Shown here: positions 16,285-22,844 of the stretch, piece by piece | How the letters are laid out: every line of letters begins with the position of its first letter | Numbering within the stretch: the first letter of the stretch is position 1 | Source of the DNA: Phytomonospora sp040655735 | GTDB lineage: Bacteria > Actinomycetota > Actinomycetes > Mycobacteriales > Micromonosporaceae | DNA: 22,844 nucleotides | NCBI RefSeq assembly: GCF_040655735.1 | Contig: NZ_JBFAKK010000031.1 | Coordinates: 1 to 22,844 of the forward strand | Reading direction: 5' to 3' | Notes under the pieces: generated by a model | Databases searched by the model: none | Told to the model about the DNA's origin: nothing | Seen by the model: only the letters and a program-made list of their open reading frames with translations | Translations under genes and position numbers: made by a program

Positions 16285-17274
16285 CTACTCCCGCCCGAAG
16301 TCGACCGTGAACTTGTTCGCCTTCGGCGCCTTGGTCACCTTCAGCGGCCTGTTCCCGTCGGTGATCGTCAGCTTCCCGCGCGGGGTGAAGTTCACCGCGA
16401 ACTCGACGGCGTCGGCCGGCACGTCGTAGGTGTAGGAGAACAGAATGTCCGCCACGTTGGCGTCGGCCTCGCCGATCTCTTCCGGCGAGTAGTGCTGTCC
16501 ACCGGAGCTGATCTTCATGGAGCTCTTGGGATCCAGGTCGAAGTAGGTCTCGATGTCCTTGTCCAGGCGCGTCCACCACACCGACACGGTCAGCACCGCG
16601 CGGCCCTCGGCGGCCCAGCCCGCACCGGGGCTCCACAACGACCGGGCGACGACGATGTCGCCGTCCAGCTCGTACCAGCCCTTCCAGCCGCCGCTCTCGC
16701 CCTCGGCGCGCATGGAGTAGCCGGGAGTGTCCCGAGAGCCCTCGACGCCCTGGTAGTAGCCGTCGACGGCGTCCACTCGCGTGCGCTCGCGAAGGTCGAT
16801 GGCCTGCGCCCGCCCCTCGTCGGCGACGGTCAGCAGCACCGAACCCTCACTGGGAACCACGGCCACGACGGTGTCGCCGTGCCCGGGAAGTTCGTCGAAG
16901 ACGGTCTCCGACTCTTCGAAGGCCAGCGACGCGACCGGTTCACGGTCGTCCCAGGTGGGACTGGCCGGCGGGCTGGACGCGAACTCGATCACCGCGTACT
17001 CGTACCCCGGCGGTGCGGGGAGCGGGCGCTCGTCACCGCTGCGGAGGTCGGCGGGGCTCGCTGCGAAGCGGACGCACGAGACCTCGATCGCGAAGTGCGG
17101 CCCGATCAGTTCCCCGTCCCCCGCGGCGAAGGACTCGTCGTCGCAGTCGGCGTCGTCGGCCGTGAAGTACAGCCCCACCGGCGCCTTGAGCTGCGGCGGT
17201 ACCGAGGAGCACCCGGCGAGTAAAGCGGAGGTGAGGAGCGCGGCGGTGGCCGTGCGCAGATGGTGCCGGGGCAT
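16285..17274 (-). CDS. Predicted lipoprotein, unknown function
   Basis: 329 residues. Signal peptide with lipobox ALLAGC gives lipidation at Cys22. The mature protein appears beta-rich, with alternating hydrophobic strands, many Asp/Glu/Gly and repeated aromatic residues (WKGWYELDGDIVVARSLWSPGAGW). It ends in a Lys-rich strand pair (GKLTITDGNRPLKVTKAPKA). No family is recognised; an extracytoplasmic beta-sandwich is my inference. ATG 17274 follows GGAG at 6 nt. It transcribes alone, between the DUF5926 terminator hairpin upstream and the sugar operon promoter region downstream. Confidence 0.85.
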   Translation of the reverse strand: MPRHHLRTATAALLTSALLAGCSSVPPQLKAPVGLYFTADDADCDDESFAAGDGELIGPHFAIEVSCVRFAASPADLRSGDERPLPAPPGYEYAVIEFASSPPASPTWDDREPVASLAFEESETVFDELPGHGDTVVAVVPSEGSVLLTVADEGRAQAIDLRERTRVDAVDGYYQGVEGSRDTPGYSMRAEGESGGWKGWYELDGDIVVARSLWSPGAGWAAEGRAVLTVSVWWTRLDKDIETYFDLDPKSSMKISSGGQHYSPEEIGEADANVADILFSYTYDVPADAVEFAVNFTPRGKLTITDGNRPLKVTKAPKANKFTVDFGRE

Positions 17275-17322
17275 GGCGTACTCCGCGGTGAGGTCACTGT
17301 GGACGGTGTGCGCCCGACCTTA

Positions 17323-17358
17323 CCGAAGCGGGGCCGGGCTTCCCCGGCCCCGCTTCGG
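17323..17358 (-). terminator. Very strong hairpin terminator after DUF5926 gene
   Basis: A perfect 16-bp stem (17323-17338 with 17343-17358) and a 4-nt loop (CTTC on the top strand) lies 6 nt past the stop codon of the DUF5926 gene. It isolates that operon from the lipoprotein gene starting at 17274. Confidence 0.88.
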
Positions 17359-17364
17359 CGAACC

Positions 17365-18240
17365 TCAGCGCAGCGTCAGCTGCCGGCCGATGAGCCCGTC
17401 GCGCGCCCGGCGCTGGGCCGTGTCGAGCGGCTCGGTGACCGCAAGGGCCTCGGCGTAGCGCTTGGCGAAGCCGGCCACCGGCTCCTCGCAGTCCTCGGCC
17501 TCGACGCCCAGCGGCAGGTCCCACACCGGGACCAGGACGCCGTGCGCGCGGAACATGCCCGCGAACTTCGTGTCGATGCCCAGCCGCAGCCCGCCGTCGG
17601 ACGACAGACGCGCCAGCGCCGCCAGCGCGGCGGACTCGCCGTCGGGCAGCACGATGCGCAGGTGGCAGCGGTCGGTCACGTCGCACCAGTAGGCACCGGG
17701 CATCGCCGCGACCTTGCGGGTCGGGTAGATCGACGCGTTGGCGCGCTCCAGGCTCGCCTTGACCTGCGGGTCGTCGGAGGCGTCGGCGTCGACCCAGAAC
17801 TCGAAGGTGTCGTGCAGGGTGAAGTCGATCGGCTCGTTCACCAGCATGTCCTGGAGCCTGGGGCCCTCACCGGGCAGCGTGGGGACGCCGACGGTCTTGC
17901 CCGGCTCGGTCTCCAGCGCCGCGATCAGCGAGGCGGCGATGTCGCGGCTGACGTCGCCGGACTGGAACTGCCGCTGGAGCGCCACCAGGACGCGCCCGTC
18001 GGGCTTGGTCATCGCCGGCCACGCCAGCGGCAGGACCGTCGCGAGGGTGATCTCGCGCCCGGCGTACTGCGTGGCGAAGGGCTCGGCCAGCTTGAGCGGT
18101 GCGGTGGCGGCCGGGACGAGCTCGCGCAGCGCGACCCACTCCACCTCGTCGGGCAGGCCCTCGAACGGGCGCGCCACATAGATGTCCTTGACCCGCTGCT
18201 TCGGCTCGCGGGCCTTCTGCTTGCGTCGCTGCTTGCTCAC
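17365..18240 (-). CDS. DUF5926 family protein
   Basis: 291 residues, soluble. It matches the actinobacterial DUF5926 family as I recall it: ARPFEGLPDEVEWVALRELVPAAT, TLATVLPLAWPAMTKPDG, SGDVSRDIA, PRLQDML, FEFWVDA, ASLERAN, AYWCDV, and FRAHGVLVPVWDLPLG followed by ADDCEEP-like residues and FAKRYAEAL. Function is unknown. Many relatives carry an N-terminal SEC-C zinc motif (CPCGSG...CHG) that led to SecA-related names. Here the N-terminus is only a Lys/Arg-rich stretch (SKQRRKQKAREPKQR) with no such motif. The GTG at 18240 is chosen because homology starts soon after and TAGGCT lies 8 nt upstream. It follows the Lnt-like gene by 31 bp. Confidence 0.88.
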   Translation of the reverse strand: MSKQRRKQKAREPKQRVKDIYVARPFEGLPDEVEWVALRELVPAATAPLKLAEPFATQYAGREITLATVLPLAWPAMTKPDGRVLVALQRQFQSGDVSRDIAASLIAALETEPGKTVGVPTLPGEGPRLQDMLVNEPIDFTLHDTFEFWVDADASDDPQVKASLERANASIYPTRKVAAMPGAYWCDVTDRCHLRIVLPDGESAALAALARLSSDGGLRLGIDTKFAGMFRAHGVLVPVWDLPLGVEAEDCEEPVAGFAKRYAEALAVTEPLDTAQRRARDGLIGRQLTLR

Positions 18241-18248
18241 GGCGACCA

Positions 18249-18254
18249 AGCCTA
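18249..18254 (-). promoter_or_regulatory. Candidate -10 element of DUF5926 gene, leaderless
   Basis: TAGGCT on the minus strand fits TAnnnT and ends 8 nt before the GTG at 18240. No Shine-Dalgarno precedes the GTG, so a leaderless transcript starting at the codon is likely, in addition to any read-through from the Lnt-like gene. Confidence 0.4.
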
Positions 18255-18271
18255 GGCCAGCCCGTGACGGC

Positions 18272-19747
18272 TCATGCACCCGACCGGTCCCTGCGGGGCG
18301 CGAACACCAGCGCGAACGCCGCCGCGGCGAGCGCGGCGCACGCCCAGGGGAACCAGTCGCCGGTGCGCGTGTAGAAGGTCGCGCCGGGTCCTTCGGGCAG
18401 TTCGGCGACGACGGTGACGAAGCCGCCGGACCTGTCGGCCAGTGCCTCGCCGAGGATGCGGCCGTAGGCGTCGGTGAGGAAGAGGACGCCGAGTTTGGCC
18501 GACCAGGCCATCGACATGCCGTTCTCCATCGCTCGGATGGTCCCGGCGATGGCGTGCTGGCGGGAGTTGCCGATCTCGTCGCGCGCGGGCAGGAGCCACA
18601 TGCGGGCGCCGCCTTCGGCGTAGGCGCCGGCGGGGTCGGGGAAGTTCACGTCGCGGCAGACGCCGAGGGCGAGGGTGCCGGCGCCGGGGAGGTGGGTGAG
18701 TTCGGTGCCCGTGGTGAGTTCGCTGCCGTTGGTGTTGGCGTTGTGCATCCGGTAGATCGCGGGCGCCCGGCCGTCGGCGGGGATGGCGATGGCGGTGTTG
18801 TACTTCGCGCCGCCGGCGTCGGGTCCGTCGTTTTCGAAGAGGATGACGCCGACGACGATGTCGATGTCGTGTTCGGTGGCGACTTTCGACAGGGGGCCGG
18901 TGAGTTCGGCGAGGGTGGTGTCGTGGGAGCCGAGGGCGCCTTCGGGGAGGACGGCGAGGTCCACGTCGGCTGGGAGCGCGGCGATCCGGGCGGCGTAGGC
19001 GGCGAGGGTCTGTTCGCCTTCGGTGGTGGCGACGTCGGGTGCCCAGGCGGAGTCGGCGTGGACGACGAGGGCGACGGTGCGGGCCGGGCCGGGTCCGGTG
19101 CTCATGCGGGCGAGGCCGAAGCCGACGGTGAGGACGAGGATCGCGGTGGTGACGGCGGCGGCGCGGATTCGCATGGGGCGGGCCAGGTCCGGCGCGAGGA
19201 GGGCGGCGATGCCGGCCGGGACGAAGAGGACGAGGTATTCGACGCCCCAGCCGCCGGTGACCGAGGCGAGCTGGAGTGCGGCGGGCAGGTCGGTCTGGGT
19301 GGTCATGAGCTGGCCGATGACGCCGACGGGGCTGGCCTTGCCGATGAGGAAGCTCGCGCCGGTCCACAGGGCGGGCGCGGCGAGGGCGGCCGGCAGGATC
19401 CGGCCTCGCACGACGAGTGCGCGAAAGAGCCAGGCGGTCAGGGCGAACAGGGTCGCGCACCCGAGCAGGATGCTGATCGCGATGGGGAGGGGGACGTCGT
19501 AGGAGTCGAGGTAGTAGCTCCAGGCGTTCGACGAGCCGAGCAGCCAGGCGAGACCCGCGACGGGCACGGCGACGGCGGTGCGCGTGCGGGTCGCCAGCCA
19601 GAGCACGGGGAAGGGCGCGATCCAGGTGAGGATCGAGATCGGCTGGAAGCCGGTGCCGAGGTAGAGGAGAGCGGTCGAGGCGGCCAGCGCGGTTAACGGC
19701 GGAAGGACGCGTTTCGTCCACGTCGGACGGTCAGGCTTTGATTCCAT
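18272..19747 (-). CDS. Lnt-like membrane carbon-nitrogen hydrolase
   Basis: 491 residues. The first about 215 form five or six membrane helices as in apolipoprotein N-acyltransferase. About 223-460 is a nitrilase-fold domain, and a last hydrophobic helix lies at about 467-482. Compared with the Glu-Lys-Cys triad of Lnt, Glu269 (AVLPEGALG) and Cys364 (LGVCRDVNFPD) are present. The segment where the lysine normally sits (Y-x-K-x-H-L type) reads IYRMHNANT (331-339), with no lysine. It may be an amidase-like or non-canonical acyltransferase rather than true Lnt. ATG 19747 overlaps the end of the TetR gene by 17 nt, so they form one operon, and the TetR protein probably controls it. The assignment to the superfamily is firm; the reaction is not. 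Confidence 0.85.
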   Translation of the reverse strand: MESKPDRPTWTKRVLPPLTALAASTALLYLGTGFQPISILTWIAPFPVLWLATRTRTAVAVPVAGLAWLLGSSNAWSYYLDSYDVPLPIAISILLGCATLFALTAWLFRALVVRGRILPAALAAPALWTGASFLIGKASPVGVIGQLMTTQTDLPAALQLASVTGGWGVEYLVLFVPAGIAALLAPDLARPMRIRAAAVTTAILVLTVGFGLARMSTGPGPARTVALVVHADSAWAPDVATTEGEQTLAAYAARIAALPADVDLAVLPEGALGSHDTTLAELTGPLSKVATEHDIDIVVGVILFENDGPDAGGAKYNTAIAIPADGRAPAIYRMHNANTNGSELTTGTELTHLPGAGTLALGVCRDVNFPDPAGAYAEGGARMWLLPARDEIGNSRQHAIAGTIRAMENGMSMAWSAKLGVLFLTDAYGRILGEALADRSGGFVTVVAELPEGPGATFYTRTGDWFPWACAALAAAAFALVFAPRRDRSGA

Positions 19748-20306
19748 CGAAGATCCTCCATGCGGTGCGGCGGCAGAGTTCCCGGAAGTCCTTCTCCGGC
19801 AGGCCGATGCGCCCGCCGAGGTAGAGCTGGACGAGTCCCTGCGTCGACGACGTGAACGACAGCGCGACTTCGAGGGGGTCGTCGGCGCGCAGGATTCCGT
19901 CGCGCATGCCGTCCTCGACGGCCTTGACGACGTGCCGGTAGAGCGGCGAGGCGCCGTGGCCGAAGTCCTGCGGGAAGCGGCGGGCCTGCTCGCGGCGGTC
20001 GGTGAGCAGGAAGGCGTAGAGGTGGGGCTGGCCGAGGGCGAAGTCGAGGAAGTCGTCGAGCAGGCCGTCGAAGCGGGCCCGGAAGTCGCCGCCGGCGCGT
20101 CCCCACGTGCCGCCGACCTCGCCGAAGGCGGCGTCGGCGACCGATCGCAGCAATGCCAGGCGATCCGGGTAGTGCTTGTAGATCGCCATGGGGGTGATCC
20201 CGGCGGCGGTGGCGACCCGGCGCATCGTGACGGCCTCGGCTCCCTCGTCGACGAGGATCGCCAGGGCCGCCGCGGCGATGCGGTGGCCGGTCGGTTGCTC
20301 GGTCAT
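19731..20306 (-). CDS. TetR-family transcriptional regulator
   Basis: 191 residues. The N-terminal HTH spans about 8-54 (RIAAAALAILVDEGAEAVTMRRVATAAGITPMAIYKHYPDRLALL, a classic TetR start). The helical C-terminal ligand and dimerisation domain (about 60-190) includes DFLDFALGQPHLYAFLLTDRRE. It overlaps the downstream Lnt-like gene by 17 nt and diverges from the rraA-like gene across a 37-bp palindrome, so it likely represses itself, the hydrolase and possibly the divergent gene. ATG 20306 is preceded by TACGGT (20319-20314) with 7 nt between and no Shine-Dalgarno, which suggests a leaderless message. The ligand is unknown. Confidence 0.93.
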   Translation of the reverse strand: MTEQPTGHRIAAAALAILVDEGAEAVTMRRVATAAGITPMAIYKHYPDRLALLRSVADAAFGEVGGTWGRAGGDFRARFDGLLDDFLDFALGQPHLYAFLLTDRREQARRFPQDFGHGASPLYRHVVKAVEDGMRDGILRADDPLEVALSFTSSTQGLVQLYLGGRIGLPEKDFRELCRRTAWRIFDGIKA

Positions 20307-20307
20307 G

Positions 20308-20344
20308 GTCTACACCGTACACCAGAGTGGTATACAGCGTAGAC
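20308..20344. promoter_or_regulatory. 37-bp palindromic operator between tetR and rraA-like genes
   Basis: Left arm GTCTACACCGTACACCA (20308-20324) and right arm TGGTATACAGCGTAGAC (20328-20344) are inverted repeats with 14 of 17 matching pairs around a 3-nt centre. It begins 2 nt before the TetR start codon and covers the candidate -10 elements in both directions (TACGGT on minus, TATACA on plus at 20331-20336). This is the expected architecture of a TetR autoregulatory operator. Confidence 0.85.
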
Positions 20345-20389
20345 CTGTGCTGTCCGCGGCCCTCCATGCCGGCGCGCGATCATGGGCGC

Positions 20390-21052
20390 ATGAGTCTCAC
20401 GCCCGAACTGCGCGCCCGCATGGGCGCCGTCGACACGACCGCCATCGCCGACGCGGACAAGAGCGTCCGCGTCATCGCTCCCGAGGTCGCCCTGCGCTCC
20501 GCGGCCGCCGCGATGCTGGGCACCGCGTTCACCGTCCGCTGCGACGGCGACCACTTCGGCGTCGTCCGCGCCCTCGAAGCCGCCGCGCCCGGCGACGTCC
20601 TGGTCATCGAGGGCGGCCGGCACCCCCTCGCCTACGCCGGGGAGATCTTCGCCAAGGCCGCCGCGGCGAAAGGACTCGCCGGGATCGTGCTCGACGGCGG
20701 CTACCGCGACCTCGGGTACGTGGCCGGATGCCCGCTGCCGGTGTACTCGACCTATGTGTTCCCCAAGACCGGGACCACGCGGCTGCTGGGGGAGCTCGGC
20801 GCGACCGTGACGGTCGGCGGCACCGAGATCTCGCCCGGCGACATCGTCTTCGCCGACGAGAACGGCGTCCTGGTCATGGATCCGGCGACGGCGGAGGAGG
20901 TCGTCACACGGGCCGAGCAGGTCGCGGCCGTGGAGACGAAGGTGCTCGCGCGCATCGAGGAGGGCGCGGCGATCGGAGAGCTGCTGAACTCCGCCGAGCA
21001 CACCGCGAAGCTGGAGGCGGGGGAGGAGACGGGGCTGCGGTTCACGGTGTGA
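20390..21052 (+). CDS. RraA-family protein (HMG/oxaloacetate aldolase-like)
   Basis: 220 residues. The family includes 4-hydroxy-4-methyl-2-oxoglutarate/oxaloacetate lyases and RNase E inhibitor RraA, often misnamed as menaquinone methyltransferases. Visible marks are GDVLVIEGG (68-76), GEIFAKAAAAKGLAGIVLDGG (84-104) and R106-D107, which fit the E-x20-R-D pattern that binds substrate and metal. The E/D found three residues beyond in many aldolases is Tyr110 here, so aldolase activity is uncertain. ATG 20390 starts at the conserved N-terminus. There is no clear ribosome-binding site; an upstream in-frame GTG at 20327 lies inside the operator and is unlikely. It is divergent from tetR, so it is a candidate target of that regulator. 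Confidence 0.87.
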   Translation: MSLTPELRARMGAVDTTAIADADKSVRVIAPEVALRSAAAAMLGTAFTVRCDGDHFGVVRALEAAAPGDVLVIEGGRHPLAYAGEIFAKAAAAKGLAGIVLDGGYRDLGYVAGCPLPVYSTYVFPKTGTTRLLGELGATVTVGGTEISPGDIVFADENGVLVMDPATAEEVVTRAEQVAAVETKVLARIEEGAAIGELLNSAEHTAKLEAGEETGLRFTV

Positions 21053-21062
21053 GGCCGGGGAG

Positions 21063-21120
21063 GCGCGGCGGCCGTGGGTGGGCGGCGGCGTGGCAGCGCG
21101 GCGCGGCGGCCGTGGGTGGG
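21063..21120. repeat. 20-bp direct repeat
   Basis: The 20 bp at 21063-21082 recur exactly at 21101-21120, 38 bp apart, just downstream of the RraA-family gene in a non-coding G-rich stretch. No gene is seen between 21053 and 21263. Confidence 0.75.
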
Positions 21121-21215
21121 AAGCGAGGCCGGCGCGGCCGGGGGATGCGCCCTGCGCGGGTGGGATGCCTCGGGATGGCCGCGACCGGGTGGCTCGCCGC
21201 GCAGATGGGCGACGG

Positions 21216-21249
21216 CGCGGCCCCGGCGCCGATGAGCGCCGGGGCCGCG
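21216..21249. terminator. Strong bidirectional hairpin terminator
   Basis: A perfect 14-bp stem, CGCGGCCCCGGCGC (21216-21229) and GCGCCGGGGCCGCG (21236-21249), with a 6-nt loop lies between the convergent RraA-family gene and the broken small secreted-protein gene. It could serve both directions. Confidence 0.8.
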
Positions 21250-21263
21250 ATGTCACGTCGGTG

Positions 21264-21561
21264 TTAGATGTTGGTGAACACCCACAGCGCGTAGTAGCCC
21301 TCGACAGGGGACGGCACTCGTAGCGCAGCGCCCAGCCCTTGGCCAGGTAGGTCTCGCCCTTCTGGCGGCAGGCCGTCAGCGTCGAGTGGTCGCTGATGTG
21401 ATGCCGGCCCGGCGGCCCGGATCTGTGCCGACACGCGGGCCGGGTCGTGCGCCTGCGCCTGCGCGGGCGCGGCGGCCACGCCGACGGCGAGCGCGGCGCA
21501 CCCCGCCATCGCGGCGGCGGCGAGGGTCTTGAAGGTGGTGGGTCTTGAAGGTCGTGCGCAT
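21264..21561 (-). pseudogene. Frameshifted small secreted protein
   Basis: ATG 21561 follows AGGAG at 5 nt. The start reads MRTTFKT, then an extra 16-bp tandem unit shifts the frame. The corrected frame continues as an Ala-rich signal peptide (AMAGCAALAVGVAAAPAQA) and HDPARVSAQIRA. A second shift near 21405-21420 is needed to read HHISDHSTLTACRQKGETY and LAKGWALRYECRP. A third near 21305-21312 is needed to reach VEGYYALWVFTNI and the stop at 21264. The reconstructed product is a small exported protein with two cysteines, of a type common in actinobacteria and of unknown function. Either the gene has decayed or some of the single-base shifts are assembly errors. The duplication is harder to explain as an error. 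Confidence 0.75.
21524..21555. repeat. 16-bp tandem duplication causing a frameshift
   Basis: GGGTCTTGAAGGTGGT (21524-21539) is followed directly by GGGTCTTGAAGGTCGT (21540-21555), one mismatch. Removing one unit restores the reading frame from MRTTFKT into the signal peptide. Confidence 0.88.
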
Positions 21562-21790
21562 GTTCACTCCTGTGGTCGATCGCGTCGATTGCATTTGTCG
21601 TGACGGACGTTAGGGACGGGGTACTGGCTTCGGTGCCATCGGTGCGTCACCGCTGGCGGGGGTGGGCGTGGGGTGGATTGGGCGGCAGGGCGGCAGGGCG
21701 GCAGGGCCGGAACGTTGGAGCCGTGGCGGCGCAGTGCGGCGGGAGACCCGCTGACGGTGGGCAGCGCGGCAGGAAGAGGCACGACCGCAC

Positions 21791-21916
21791 GGCTGGCCGA
21801 TGGGGCGGCCGCCGGGCGAAGGATGGCGTGGTGCCGAATTGGCGAGAGGCGGCTGTCCGATGGGGCGGTTACCGAGTGACGGGTGGCGCGGTACCGAATC
21901 AGCGAGAGCTGGCTGG
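21791..21916. repeat. Degenerate 60-bp tandem repeat, about 2.1 copies
   Basis: Units begin at 21791 and 21851, with a partial third at 21911. Shared landmarks at the same 60-bp phase are GGCTG..CCGATGGGGCGG, GGATGGCGTGGTGCCGAATT against GGGTGGCGCGGTACCGAATC, and GCGAGAG. On the minus strand this encodes a 20-residue periodicity in an otherwise unconvincing frame. Confidence 0.7.
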
Positions 21917-22187
21917 CGGCGAGGCAGCAGGGGGCGGTGGGCGGTCCGGTGCGGCGGCGCGATGGGCAGGTGGACGCCTTCGCTCGCCCCGCTTGGCCAT
22001 CGGGAATCGGCGCGGCGGTGGAGGTGTGTCCCATCGCGCCGGACATCGACAACGCGCCGCGCCCATCGTGTCGCAGGTGCGGCCGAGGCTCCCGGTGGAT
22101 GGCACGATACTTCGCGGGCCTCCACGCCCGGCCTGCCGCGGCGATGCTCTGGCGATCCCCCACGCCTGCGCTGGGACGAGTTGCGTG

Positions 22188-22327
22188 CAGCCGCCCAGCC
22201 GCCCAGCCGCCCAGCCGCCCAGCCGCCGTACCGCCTAGGCGCCGAGCGCCGAGCGCCGAGCGCCGAGCGCCGAGCGCCGAGCGCCGAGCCGCCCAGCCGC
22301 CGTACCGCCTAGGCGCCGAGCGCCGAG
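22188..22327. repeat. Compound microsatellite: CAGCCGCC x5, GCGCCGA x7, within a 74-bp direct repeat
   Basis: Five perfect CAGCCGCC units run 22188-22227. After GTACCGCCTAG come seven perfect GCGCCGA units (22239-22287). The segment from 22217 (GCCCAGCCGCCGTACCGCC and on into the heptamers) recurs from 22291, a 74-bp offset, where the second copy carries only two heptamer units. Confidence 0.88.
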
Positions 22328-22750
22328 CCGCCAGCCACCGTGCCCCGAGCCACCGAGTTCCGAGCGCCCTGCGCGCTGCGGCCGTCGGCGGTGGCGGCTC
22401 GGTCGAAGATGCGGTGGCAGGGTGACCGAACGGTGGCCGGTATTCGCGCCGGTCGCCGAGCGGGCGGTCAGATCGCGGGCGGCGATGGCGTCCACGCTGC
22501 CTCGCCACGTCGGGCGATGGCGCTGGGCGGTGCGCGCGGGCTGTGGAGCGGTCGCGAGGGCGCGCAACCGGAGACATCGGAGGCGGACGACGCGCTCAGG
22601 CGCTGACACGGTGGCGGCGCGGGCCGCTCGCTCGACCCGTCTGCCCTTCAGCGCCCGGGAAGCCGGTGGTTCACGGCCTTGGCGCGGCCCTGGACGCCGG
22701 CGAAGAACTCACCTCCGGGTGGTGCCACAAGGCTCCGGCGGGAAGACTTC

Positions 22751-22844
22751 GCCAGCCCGCCAGCCCGCCAGCCCGCCAGCCCGCCAGCCCGCCAGCCCGC
22801 CAGCCCGCCAGCCCGCCAGCCCGCCAGCCCGCCAGCCCGCCAGC
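22751..22844. repeat. 8-bp tandem repeat GCCAGCCC, at least 11.75 units
   Basis: Eleven perfect GCCAGCCC units followed by GCCAGC reach the last base, so the array continues beyond the window or breaks the assembly there. Units show no variation. Confidence 0.95.

Larger units (their letters stand above)
21562..22844. other. Repeat-rich GC region without a convincing gene
   Basis: Nearly 1.3 kb with no supported gene. All open frames translate to low-complexity Arg/Ala/Pro/Gly strings with repeats and no domain or ribosome-binding site. The region holds three 8-bp GGGCGGCA units near 21680-21706, a degenerate 60-bp repeat (21791-21916), compound octamer/heptamer arrays (22188-22327) and a terminal octamer array (22751-22844). 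Between these (about 21920-22185 and 22330-22750) I see nothing recognisable. Confidence 0.7.

Noticed and set aside
21564..22577. 337-codon minus-strand open frame in the repeat-rich end
   Set aside because: It spans microsatellites and 60-bp repeats, the composition is repeat-driven, and no domain or ribosome-binding site is seen.
22751..22844. CRISPR or telomere-like end
   Set aside because: The units are 8 bp with no spacers, and there is no sign of a replicon end such as nested palindromes; it is a simple tandem repeat.
1..22844. tRNA or rRNA genes, insertion sequences, phage genes
   Set aside because: I saw no cloverleaf-like gene, rRNA signature, transposase, integrase or terminal inverted repeats anywhere in the window.

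Overview
This is a high-GC (about 70% by eye) actinobacterial chromosomal segment. The evidence is an AfsR/SARP regulator, a DUF5926 protein (an actinobacterial family), a Tat-secreted glycoamylase-like enzyme, a sugar ABC importer without its own ATPase, GTG starts and several apparently leaderless genes. The genus cannot be fixed from sequence alone. A mycelial or soil actinomycete such as the Glycomyces/Stackebrandtia/Micromonospora side of the phylum is plausible.

Layout. 1-1416 holds no convincing gene: eight 27-bp tandem repeats (106-321), then about 0.9 kb of extremely C-rich, G-poor top strand with an internal direct repeat. 1417-4353 (+) is an AfsR-type regulator. 4358-4966 (-) is a small lipoprotein. 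5085-6443 (+) is a plant-type glutamate-cysteine ligase homologue. 6445-6879 (-) is a PAS-like protein, divergent from arginine deiminase arcA (6942-8135, +).

8167-16021 (-) is one carbohydrate-use locus. Read in transcription order it has a lipoprotein sugar-binding protein, two CUT1 permeases, a Tat-exported glycoamylase-family protein, a cytoplasmic GH39 glycosidase and a LacI-family repressor. A clear promoter with a LacI-type operator (AAGCGCTT core) lies just upstream of the binding-protein gene. The likely scheme is polymer cleavage outside the cell, oligosaccharide import (ATPase supplied from elsewhere), intracellular cleavage by GH39, and repression by the LacI protein. The repressor carries two tandem, nearly identical helix-turn-helix domains, which is the most unusual feature of the window.

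16285-17274 (-) is an unknown lipoprotein and 17365-18240 (-) a DUF5926 protein followed by a very strong terminator hairpin. 18272-19747 (-) is an Lnt-like membrane C-N hydrolase whose start overlaps the end of a TetR regulator (19731-20306, -). A 37-bp palindrome separates the TetR gene from a divergent RraA-family gene (20390-21052, +). 21264-21561 (-) is a broken small secreted-protein gene with a 16-bp tandem duplication in its signal-peptide region. 21562-22844 has no convincing gene and is full of short tandem repeats (60-, 74-, 8- and 7-bp units), ending in an 8-bp repeat that runs off the window.

All assignments come from reading the sequence and recalled family motifs. No database search was run.
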